Source: Cytophagaceae bacterium SCN 52-12 (GTDB lineage Bacteria; Bacteroidota; Bacteroidia; Cytophagales; Spirosomataceae). From it: DNA of 38,799 bases. The translations under genes and the position numbers were made by a program. Location: assembly GCA_001724175.1 (NCBI GenBank), contig MEDT01000253.1, forward strand, positions 1-38,799, written 5' to 3'. Within the stretch, counting starts at the first letter, position 1. Every line of letters starts with the position of its first letter. Positions 9,117-15,933 of the stretch are shown one piece after another. The notes under the pieces are model-generated. The model was not told the DNA's origin. It ran no database searches and saw only the letters and a program-made list of their open reading frames with translations.

Positions 9117-9776
9117 ATGGCTTCGCCAACTTTACAGAAAACATATACGACTATGATCGTTGCAAAATCATTAAACTATACTTTATCCGGGAAGCGCGCC
9201 GGTAAGATCCCTTCATACCTGGTTCATGAGGTACTGGACGGGGAGCCGGTATACTATAAAGGCTATCGTGAGGTGCTGGCCGGAGCTAGAACTCTTGAAG
9301 AAATTATAGGCTCCAGCACACTCCAGACTGCCATTGTTGAGTATTTACTAGGTGCATGCTTCTCCAGCAGGTTTCGTAAACGGTACCGTATTATCACTAA
9401 TGAGGGCGGGCTTCACCTGGATAAGAGGAATAACCTGGCAGGTGATATTGAGCTGTTCGATCCGGCGAAACTGCCTGTAAGTACGGCAGATCTGCACTAT
9501 GCCACCGTTCCGCCGGAGATCCACCTGGAAGTCGATGTCAACACGGAGATGGAGCATTTCACCGACGAGCAGTACATTGCCAAAAAGACGACGAAACTGC
9601 TGGAGTTTGGTGTGAAAAAAGTGATCTGGATATTGAGCAGCTCAAAAACCATTATTATTGCGGCCCGCGATGCCGACCGGCAGGTTGTGGATTGGGCAGA
9701 AGACGTGGAAGTGGCCGACGGGATACTGATCAACGTCGGCCGTTATCTGAAGGAACAGGGATCGCCGTTCGCCTAA
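9117..9776 (+). CDS. Uma2-like (DUF820) PD-(D/E)XK-fold protein
   Basis: The 219-residue protein resembles the Uma2/DUF820 family, which has a restriction-endonuclease-like fold and unclear function. Visible features are GDIELF with candidate metal ligand D110, PPEIHLEVDV with E138 and D140, and the family helix with KKTTKLLEFGVKKVIWIL near 156-173. The first ATG is used here. A second ATG at 9153 (residue 13, MIVAKSLNY) is equally plausible because neither has a clear ribosome-binding site. The gene overlaps the convergent tonB gene by four bases. No partner methyltransferase or antitoxin is adjacent, so calling it a restriction enzyme would be unsupported. Confidence 0.7.
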   Translation: MASPTLQKTYTTMIVAKSLNYTLSGKRAGKIPSYLVHEVLDGEPVYYKGYREVLAGARTLEEIIGSSTLQTAIVEYLLGACFSSRFRKRYRIITNEGGLHLDKRNNLAGDIELFDPAKLPVSTADLHYATVPPEIHLEVDVNTEMEHFTDEQYIAKKTTKLLEFGVKKVIWILSSSKTIIIAARDADRQVVDWAEDVEVADGILINVGRYLKEQGSPFA

Positions 9777-10798
9777 TCCTGTATTGAAAAGTAAACCGGC
9801 AGCGTAAACCTCACCCTGACTGCCTTTCCCGCCTGCTTACCAGGTTTCCATTTCGGCATGAGCCTGACCACCCTTTCCGCTTCCTCGTCGCAGCCGAAGC
9901 CAATGCCTTTCAGGGTTTGAATGTCGGCGATCGATCCGTCGGGCATCACCGTAAACTGGAGAATGACGCGTCCCTGGATGTTAGCCCTGGCAGCCTGGGA
10001 CGGGTACCTGATGTTTTTGCCGAGGAACTTCATCAACGCGTCCTGCCCCCCGAAAAATTCCGGCTGCTGCTCTACGCTTGTGAAAATTTTCTCCTCCACG
10101 GCACTTTCGGCGCCGATGTCCGTTCCTTTAGACGGTCCGACGAGCTCGGTGGGCGGTACGATGAGGTCGGGAAGCAGTTCTCCTTCCACATTCTGAGAGG
10201 AGATCTGCGCGTTTTCCAGCGCATCGATGGTGGGTGGGGGACTTTCTTCAACCACATCCGTTACGACTTCAGGCGGCAGGTAACGGACCTGCCGCTGCAC
10301 AGGGGCCTCCTCGGCGGGCGGGGGAGGAACTACGATCTCTTCCTTCGGCTTATCGATGTCAATTTCTGTTAATACCGATTCGACCATGTATTCCGTCTTT
10401 TTTTCGGGCCTGAGGCTGGAGACGAGCCTGGGGACATACATCAGCGTCAGGAAGAGCGCAATACCTGCGGCAAAAGCTCTCTGCACGTTTTTAGCATAAT
10501 TCAGCCGGAGCGCATAAGCGCCGTAGGCTTTGTTGCGGCCTTCAAATACGATCTCATCTAATGAAGTGTTCATGGCTAAAAGATTTTGATGATCAATATT
10601 GAGCGTCTGTACTATTTCAGGGGTTATTTCCTGCCGGAGAGAAGCAAGTACGTCGACAGGCGATTGCCCGTTCCACATTCTTTCCTCGGCTTCACAGGCC
10701 AGGTGGTCCAATAGCTCCGGCAGCAGCAGGCTGTCAGCGTTTGTTTCGATCAGCAAACGCTTCAATTCTTCGATACCCGGGGACGATAGCCGTTTCAT
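9773..10798 (-). CDS. TonB family energy transducer with an extra N-terminal PadR-partner-like domain
   Basis: The 341-residue protein has a standard Bacteroidota TonB layout from residue 76 onward: MNTSLDEIVFEGRNKAYGAYALR, one membrane helix (about 108-124), a Pro/Glu/Val-rich periplasmic spacer, and a C-terminal TonB domain with GRVILQFTVMPDGSI and ending VRFTLPVYFSIQD. It should carry proton-motive-force energy to outer-membrane receptors. The first 75 residues (helical, ELKRLLIETNADSLLLPELLDHLACEAEERM) are not part of canonical TonB and resemble the short helical domain found in membrane proteins encoded beside PadR regulators. An internal ATG at 10571-10573 would give the canonical protein alone. 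The gene follows padR by 76 bases. Confidence 0.85.
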   Translation of the reverse strand: MKRLSSPGIEELKRLLIETNADSLLLPELLDHLACEAEERMWNGQSPVDVLASLRQEITPEIVQTLNIDHQNLLAMNTSLDEIVFEGRNKAYGAYALRLNYAKNVQRAFAAGIALFLTLMYVPRLVSSLRPEKKTEYMVESVLTEIDIDKPKEEIVVPPPPAEEAPVQRQVRYLPPEVVTDVVEESPPPTIDALENAQISSQNVEGELLPDLIVPPTELVGPSKGTDIGAESAVEEKIFTSVEQQPEFFGGQDALMKFLGKNIRYPSQAARANIQGRVILQFTVMPDGSIADIQTLKGIGFGCDEEAERVVRLMPKWKPGKQAGKAVRVRFTLPVYFSIQD

Positions 10799-10819
10799 AC
10801 GTAATAAGAAGGTTTGGGC

Positions 10820-10847
10820 GGTCAGCCGTCAGATTTCAGCTGTCAGC
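10820..10847. repeat. Degenerate heptad repeat in padR-tonB spacer
   Basis: On the minus strand the spacer reads as four near-copies of a 7-base unit: GCTGACA, GCTGAAA, TCTGACG, GCTGACC. A related heptad tract occurs at 26950-26983. No coding frame or terminator explains it. Confidence 0.5.
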
Positions 10848-10874
10848 GCCTGTTCATCGATTTCTGACTACCGG

Positions 10875-11234
10875 TTAGCTCGTGGCTGGCAGGGGTTCGG
10901 GCACGCCCAGGAGATTTTGCAGGGCATTCAGGAAGCGGCCCAGCTCTATCGTTTTTTCCCTGGCGGTTTCGGCGCCCTGCTGCGTCAGCGCGTAATATTT
11001 CCTGAGCCTTCCGTCTACTTCCAGCGACTCGGTCAAAAGCGCTCCTTCCTGCTCAAGCTTGTGCAGCACAGGATACAATGCGCCGAACGTAAGGGCGATC
11101 TCTCCGTTGGTTTGTTCTTTTACCGCCTGCGTGATCTCGTAGCCGTACATCCTTTTGTTTTCGGCCAGGAGGCTGAGCACGATCGTTTTCAGGGTTCCGC
11201 GGAGGTATTCACTGTTGGATGTTGTATTTTCCAT
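10875..11234 (-). CDS. PadR family transcriptional regulator
   Basis: The 119-residue protein is a compact PadR-type winged-helix regulator. It shows LRGTLKTIVLSLLAENKRMYGYEITQAVKEQT (helices 1-2), LTFGALYPVLHKLEQEGALL (recognition helix and start of the wing), DGRLRKYYALTQQGAE (wing) and a C-terminal dimerisation helix. Such proteins are usually repressors released by small molecules or stress. It is first in an operon with the tonB-like gene. The promoter just upstream contains repeated TAAGATATTT blocks and could be autoregulated. Confidence 0.92.
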   Translation of the reverse strand: MENTTSNSEYLRGTLKTIVLSLLAENKRMYGYEITQAVKEQTNGEIALTFGALYPVLHKLEQEGALLTESLEVDGRLRKYYALTQQGAETAREKTIELGRFLNALQNLLGVPEPLPATS

Positions 11235-11237
11235 ATT

Positions 11238-11273
11238 TAAGATATTTCTGATACAAATATATATAAGATATTT
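11238..11273. promoter_or_regulatory. Candidate PadR operator: two TAAGATATTT repeats
   Basis: TAAGATATTT occurs at 11238-11247 and 11264-11273, a 26-bp period, with a partial third copy (AAGATA) at 11282-11287. The copies flank and overlap the predicted padR promoter, the expected place for autorepression. Binding by PadR is inferred from position only. Confidence 0.45.
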
Positions 11274-11283
11274 ATATATACAA
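11254..11283 (-). promoter_or_regulatory. padR-tonB promoter, Bacteroidota type
   Basis: On the minus strand a TTG (11281-11283) is followed after 19 bases by TATATTTG (11254-11261), an exact match to the Bacteroidota -33/-7 consensus (TTTG, 19-21 bases, TAnnTTTG). The -7 box lies 20 bases upstream of the padR start codon. Confidence 0.65.
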
Positions 11284-11407
11284 GATAATGGGTGTATTTT
11301 TTATCCACAGGTATATTATAGACAAATGTTATCCTGGCAGGATTAAAGGACCGCTGCGGTTAGACGGATAGATTGTTCGTATATTCAGGCGTCGTTTAAC
11401 GAGGAAA

Positions 11408-12886
11408 ATGGAAGCATTATTTTTTAAGGATACGAAATGGGTATTCCTTGCCGAAGCGGCTTATCTGCTGATACTCGCCGGTGTGTGCGCCAGGGTTGTA
11501 TATGACACGCGCTCGGTCGCAAAGACGCTGGGCTATCTTCTACTGATCATTTTTGTACCGGTAGCCGGGATGATCTTTTATTTTTCGTTCGGTATCAACT
11601 ACCGGAAACGGAAGATCTATACCAAGAAGCTCGTAGTGGACGAATCGATAAAAATTGATTTTGAAAAGAGGATGAAGGAGTATGACGAGGCGGTTTCGTC
11701 TTTCGACCACCCGGTGCTGGAGGAGAACCGGCCGCTGGTTTACCTGTTGTCGAACAGGCGGAGCGGAGGCGGGCTGGTCGCAGAAAATTCGGAAGTGAAG
11801 GTATTGCAGAACGGCGAAGAATTTTTTCCCGCCCTCTTCGATGAAATACAGAAGGCGGAGCGGCATATCCATATCGAGTTTTATATCTACGAAGACGACG
11901 TGGTAGGAAACCGGCTGAAAGAGCTGATGGTGGAAAAGGTAAGGCAGGGGGTGGAGGTGAGGTTTATCTACGACGATTTCGGAAGCATGAGGATCCGACG
12001 GGCTTTTGTCAGGGAGCTTAGGGAAGCCGGTGTGCAGGCATACCCTTTCAATCGTATCAGGATGGTAGGGCTGGCCAACAGGCTGAATTACCGGAACCAC
12101 AGGAAAATTGTCATTATAGATGGTTTTACATCGTTCATCGGGGGGATCAACGTATCGGATAAATACATTAATAACGGCAGCAATGCGCTGTACTGGCGTG
12201 ATACGCACCTGATGATCAGGGGATATTCGTCGCTGGCTCTCCAGCAGATTTTCCTGGCTGACTGGAATTTCTGCGCGGGCGGCGCCATCCAGATCAACCG
12301 AAATTATTTCCCGCTGCGCCGTTTAGGCCCGGGAAAAAAGAAACTGGTACAGATCGCGGCCAGCGGGCCGGATTCGGACCTGCCCAGCATTTTGTATTCG
12401 GTTATCCAGGCGGTGAACAAGGCCAGGGAGGAAATCCTGATCACCACTCCTTATTATATACCTGACACCAGTCTCCAGGAATCGCTGATCATTGCCGCGC
12501 TCAGTCGTGTAAAGGTCAGGCTCCTGGTCCCGGCATTGGGCGATTCCTCGTTCGTGAGCATTGCTTCCCGGTCCTATTTTGAGGAGCTGCTGACCGCAGG
12601 AGTGGAGATTTTCCTGTACCGGAAAGGGTTTGTGCATGCCAAGACCTTCGTCGTGGACCGCAAGATTGCTTCAGTCGGCACCGCGAACATGGATTCAAGG
12701 AGCTTCGATCTCAATTTTGAGGTTTCAGCCCTGATCTATGATGAGGAGGTCGCCGGGAAGCTGGCAGACGACTTCTTTTCCGACCTGAAGGCGTCTGAGC
12801 CGGTAGATTTCGATCGCTGGATGAAGCGCCCGCGCTGGAGGGTTTTTGTAGAGAGACTGATAAGGTTGTTTTCTCCTTTCATGTAG
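11408..12886 (+). CDS. cls: Cardiolipin synthase (phospholipase D family)
   Basis: The 492-residue product is a cardiolipin synthase of the inner membrane, condensing two phosphatidylglycerol molecules into cardiolipin and glycerol. It starts with two membrane helices (about 11-31 and 41-62), as in ClsA. Two complete HKD catalytic motifs follow: H231-x-K233-x4-D238 in NHRKIVIIDGFTSFIGG and H410-x-K412-x4-D417 in FVHAKTFVVDRKIASVGTANMDSRSF. The length is normal for the family. The gene is monocistronic on the plus strand, between the divergent padR operon and a decayed convergent region. Confidence 0.93.
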   Translation: MEALFFKDTKWVFLAEAAYLLILAGVCARVVYDTRSVAKTLGYLLLIIFVPVAGMIFYFSFGINYRKRKIYTKKLVVDESIKIDFEKRMKEYDEAVSSFDHPVLEENRPLVYLLSNRRSGGGLVAENSEVKVLQNGEEFFPALFDEIQKAERHIHIEFYIYEDDVVGNRLKELMVEKVRQGVEVRFIYDDFGSMRIRRAFVRELREAGVQAYPFNRIRMVGLANRLNYRNHRKIVIIDGFTSFIGGINVSDKYINNGSNALYWRDTHLMIRGYSSLALQQIFLADWNFCAGGAIQINRNYFPLRRLGPGKKKLVQIAASGPDSDLPSILYSVIQAVNKAREEILITTPYYIPDTSLQESLIIAALSRVKVRLLVPALGDSSFVSIASRSYFEELLTAGVEIFLYRKGFVHAKTFVVDRKIASVGTANMDSRSFDLNFEVSALIYDEEVAGKLADDFFSDLKASEPVDFDRWMKRPRWRVFVERLIRLFSPFM

Positions 12887-12903
12887 CATTATGAGCCTTC
12901 GCA

Positions 12904-13322
12904 TCATTCTTTCAGTACTTTTTTAGAAAGGCAGATGCTCCCGTTCAGCTCTGCTATTATCAGGTAATGACCACCGGGCTGCATTGAAAGGTCGATTTCA
13001 GTCAGGTTCGAGGCACCGCCTGAGTTTGTATCAACCTTCCGTACAGATTATAAACTTTCACTACGCCTTTACCCTGTAAACCTTGCACCGACACTTTCCC
13101 CGGGGAAGGATTGGGGAATACTGCCAACTCTGCAGCCGGGGGTATGGTCACGGACCTGATATCCGTCACATCCGTACCACCGCCATGATCTACGCTGCGT
13201 ATACGATAGTAAAAGGTGCCCCCGGCAGTTTGAGCCTCTGAGAAGCGGTAAGCGACGGGATGACCGGAAGCACCGCCCGTCGCCGTCACACGTCCGGCTT
13301 CGGTAGGTTCCGCTTCGTGAGC
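12904..13322 (-). pseudogene. Relic of a type IX secretion cargo C-terminus (sorting domain), frameshifted
   Basis: On the minus strand the frame from about 13322 encodes a fibronectin-III-like end (GGTFYYRIRSVDHGGGTDVTDIRSVTI) followed by a type IX sorting domain (ELAVFPNPSPGKVSVQGLQGKGVVKVYNLYGRLIQT). The frame then hits a stop at 13002. In the next frame the family C-terminus continues without a break: GGASNLTEIDLSMQPGGHYLIIAELNG, then KKVLKE and a stop at 12904-12906. A one-base loss near 13020 explains this. There is no N-terminal part, since the frame is closed by a TGA at 13323-13325. This is a decayed remnant fused to the kinase relic next to it. Confidence 0.75.
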
Positions 13323-13683
13323 TCATTGAGAATGCCGACATTGGTAAGCGACGAGCCGATCTCATCGTGAAGGTCCCTGGAAATATGGTTGCGCACGGTC
13401 AGCAGGGCTTCTTTCTCCCGTAGCTTCTTGCGAAGCTGGTAGCGATTGAAGAATACCCAGGCGAGCAGCAGCCTTCGCCCCGGGCCATCCCTGTTTTTCT
13501 GCTCAGGCTGAGCGCCTGCTGCGCCAGCTTCATGGCGTCATTCATTTCGCCGGCGGCATCGGCCGAATCAAGCAGGGTGTAAATTGCCAGCGAGTCTGCC
13601 CTGGTATAGGATTGGGCAAAACGCAAAGCGGGCAGCAGCAGTCCGGACAGCAGGAAGATCGCCCGTAACGCGGTCAGGTTCAT
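13286..13683 (-). pseudogene. Relic of a TPR-type sensor histidine kinase (internally deleted and truncated)
   Basis: From the ATG at 13681-13683 the frame gives a signal peptide (MNLTALRAIFLLSGLLLPALRFAQS) and the start of a tetratricopeptide-like region (SADAAGEMNDAMKLAQQALSL). Near 13471 the sensible frame shifts to LLLAWVFFNRYQLRKKLREKEALLTVRNHISRDLHDEIGSSLTNVGILNELTKR. That is the membrane helix and the HisKA_3 dimerisation/phosphoacceptor segment (H of LHDE) of a NarX/LytS-like kinase. Most of the TPR region and the whole ATPase domain are missing, and the frame ends at 13286 in unrelated sequence. This is an internal deletion plus a truncation, so a functional kinase is excluded. Confidence 0.75.
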
Positions 13684-13731
13684 GGGCAGTCGGTAAATCA
13701 GGAAAATTCAGGACCCTAATATACGAAACAC

Positions 13732-15030
13732 CTAAACCTCTACCGGCTTGAAACCCGGGGTAATTTTGTGGATGATCAGCCACGCCAGCAGGAAAGACAG
13801 CCCGCAGACGGCAAAAATCAGGTTGTAGCCGGCGACCATATTGCCGGCGGCTTTGTAAAGATCCAGGGTATACCCGATGAACAGGGGAAATAATACACCG
13901 CCGATCGCGCCGGCCATCCCGCCGATGCCGATGACGGAGCTGACCGCCTTCCTGGGCAGCATATCCGAAACGATCGTATAAATGTTGGCGCTCCAGGCGG
14001 CATTTCCCGCGATGGCGATGCTCAGCAGCGCCACCACCATCCACATATCAGAAACAAACCTGGCTGCCATGATGGGCATGACGCAGACGGCGGCCGCCAG
14101 CAGGGCAGCCTTTCTGGATCTTGCTACCGTCCATCCTTTCCTGATCAGCCATGAAGAGAGCAGGCCTCCGCCGATGGCGCCTATCGTAGCGGCGGAATAG
14201 ACGATCACCAGCGGCAGCCCGGGCTTCTTCAGGTCGAGATGAAACGTGGTGCTGAAGTAGGAGGGAAGCCAGAACATGAAGAAATACCAGATAGGATCGG
14301 TCAGGAACTTCCCTACGATAAACGCCCAGGTAGGTCTCAGCCCGAACAGCTTTTTCCAGGTACGGTTGTCCAGGCGTTCTTCCGTAGCGGTTTTTTCCTT
14401 TGCTTCGTCGTCGATCCGGATGTATTCCAGCTCGGCGGCGGTCACTTTGCGATGCTTTTCCGGCCTTTCATACAGCAGGCGCCAGGCCAGCAGCCATATG
14501 AAGCCGGCGAGCCCCGTAACGAGGAAGGCAAATTGCCAGCCATAGGCGCTTAGCAGCCAGGGCACGAGGATCGGGGCGACGCAGGCGCCGATGTTCGCGC
14601 CGGAATCGAAAATACCCGTAGCCAGCGCCCGCTCCCTTTTCGGGAACCACTCGGAGACCGTTTTGACCGCTGCGGGGAAATTTCCGGATTCTCCGATCCC
14701 CAGCAATCCCCTTGCAAAGGCAAAGCCTGCCGTGCTGCGGACCAAAGCATGCCCCATGGCGGCAATGCTCCATAGCGTAATGGAAATGGTATAGCCCGCC
14801 CGGGTGCCTATCTTGTCGATGATGCGGCCGAAACCGACCAGCCCCACGGCATATGACGCGGAGAAGGCCATTACGATGTAGCTGTAGTCGGTTTCTGTCC
14901 AGCCGAACTCTACTTCCAGGAACGGCTTGAGCAGTCCCAGCACCTGGCGGTCGAGGTAGTTGATGGTGGTGGCGAAAAACAGCAGGGCGCAAATGGACCA
15001 CCTGTAGCTGCCGACGGATTTTCCGGTCAT
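13732..15030 (-). CDS. MFS transporter, anion:cation symporter family (hexuronate-type)
   Basis: The product is a 432-residue, roughly 12-helix major facilitator of the ACS family, related to ExuT-type hexuronate and galactonate transporters. Motifs are INYLDRQVLGLLKPFLE in helix 1, GFGRIIDKIGTRAGYT in the helix 2-3 loop, and GLLGIGESGNFPAAVKTVSEWFPKRERALATGIFDSGANIGA, all characteristic of the family. The start at 15030 was chosen because the frame extending to 15330 only reads the nagB gene out of frame. It is the last gene of the glycan locus, 34 bases after nagB, and probably imports a uronic acid or acidic sugar released by the upstream enzymes. No obvious terminator follows. The next sequence is a decayed kinase gene. 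Confidence 0.85.
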   Translation of the reverse strand: MTGKSVGSYRWSICALLFFATTINYLDRQVLGLLKPFLEVEFGWTETDYSYIVMAFSASYAVGLVGFGRIIDKIGTRAGYTISITLWSIAAMGHALVRSTAGFAFARGLLGIGESGNFPAAVKTVSEWFPKRERALATGIFDSGANIGACVAPILVPWLLSAYGWQFAFLVTGLAGFIWLLAWRLLYERPEKHRKVTAAELEYIRIDDEAKEKTATEERLDNRTWKKLFGLRPTWAFIVGKFLTDPIWYFFMFWLPSYFSTTFHLDLKKPGLPLVIVYSAATIGAIGGGLLSSWLIRKGWTVARSRKAALLAAAVCVMPIMAARFVSDMWMVVALLSIAIAGNAAWSANIYTIVSDMLPRKAVSSVIGIGGMAGAIGGVLFPLFIGYTLDLYKAAGNMVAGYNLIFAVCGLSFLLAWLIIHKITPGFKPVEV

Positions 15031-15064
15031 ACCTGGCAATTGGTTAAAAGTATGGTGAACGAAT

Positions 15065-15862
15065 TCAGGAGTTGACGGCATTGGCCATCGGGATATCGTC
15101 GATTTGGGCGGCGCTGTCGGCATCGAGCAGCAGCCAGGCATTGGGCAGGGTGCGCAGGATGGTAGACGGGTACTTTTCCGTAATATCGGCCGTAAGGGTA
15201 TGGTAGGTTGCGGCCGCCTTCGATTTCCCCGGGACCATGCAGTAAATGGCTTTGGCCCGCAGCAGGGCCGGTATCGTGAGCGTGTAGGCATCGACGGGTA
15301 CCTGCGACAATTGCGGGAAGCAGCCTTCATTTACCTGCTGCTGCCTGCAGGGTATGTCCAGGTCCACTACCTTGACGAGCTTCGGGTCGTTGAAATCGGC
15401 CATGTGCGGGTCGTTGAAGGCGAGATGGGTGTTTTCACCGATGCCCATGAAAGTGATATCGGCAGGATAGGCTTCCAGCAGGGCGGCGTATCGCGCGCAC
15501 TCCTGCTCCGGATCCGGGGCGCTCCCGTTGATCAGGAACACGTTCCGGAAAGGCACCTTGTCGAAGATACGCTCCCGGAGGAATACGGAAAAGTGCTGGG
15601 GCGCTCCTTCGGGCAGCCCGATGTACTCATCCATGTGAAAAGCATTGACCCTGGACCAGTCTACCGGTTTTTTTACCAGGGCGGCGAGAAATTCGTTCTG
15701 GGAAGCGGCAGCGGCAAAGATGATGTTTACGGTTTCCTGCTGCTGAAGCAGCCCGGCGATTTTAGCGGCCGCCAGCTCGGCTGCAGCTTCACCCATTTCT
15801 TCCCTGTTCCTGAAAACCTGTATTTTCAGTTGATCGTCCTTGTTTTCGTAAGAGACAGACAT
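15065..15862 (-). CDS. nagB: Glucosamine-6-phosphate deaminase-like sugar-phosphate isomerase
   Basis: The 265-residue protein belongs to the NagB/6-phosphogluconolactonase superfamily and probably converts an amino-sugar 6-phosphate to a ketose phosphate plus ammonia in the cytoplasm. It has FHMDEY with the general base D78 and GIGENTHLAFNDP (141-152). Compared with E. coli NagB (D141, H143, E148) the latter segment carries E143, H146 and D151, so the histidine is kept but the two acids are swapped. This variant is common in a Bacteroidota/Verrucomicrobia-type subgroup, and galactosamine-6-phosphate or another substrate is possible. It sits between the receptor gene and the transporter gene, which ties amino-sugar use to the locus. 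No kinase or deacetylase is in the window. Confidence 0.85.
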   Translation of the reverse strand: MSVSYENKDDQLKIQVFRNREEMGEAAAELAAAKIAGLLQQQETVNIIFAAAASQNEFLAALVKKPVDWSRVNAFHMDEYIGLPEGAPQHFSVFLRERIFDKVPFRNVFLINGSAPDPEQECARYAALLEAYPADITFMGIGENTHLAFNDPHMADFNDPKLVKVVDLDIPCRQQQVNEGCFPQLSQVPVDAYTLTIPALLRAKAIYCMVPGKSKAAATYHTLTADITEKYPSTILRTLPNAWLLLDADSAAQIDDIPMANAVNS

Positions 15863-15893
15863 TCTGTATGATGATTTGATTGGATGGTAAATA

Positions 15894-15925
15894 CCGTTCT
15901 GTGGCCGTATGCAGCCACAGAACGG
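15894..15925 (-). other. Strong intercistronic hairpin between receptor and nagB genes
   Basis: CCGTTCTGTGGC at 15894-15905 and its perfect complement at 15914-15925 form a 12-bp stem with an 8-base loop. It begins 8 bases after the stop codon of the receptor gene. It lacks a following U-tract on the minus strand, so it may stabilise the receptor mRNA 3' end or terminate partially instead of acting as a classical terminator. Confidence 0.6.
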
Positions 15926-15933
15926 CTGAATGA

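Noticed and set aside
9117..9776. Restriction-modification system around the Uma2-like gene
   Set aside because: No methyltransferase, specificity subunit or antitoxin is adjacent. The neighbours are sialidase-like and tonB genes.
15031..15330. N-terminal extension of the MFS transporter frame
   Set aside because: The extra 100 residues are an out-of-frame reading of nagB (basic, proline-rich, low complexity). The transporter begins at MTGKSVGSYRWSICALLFFATTINYLDRQ.
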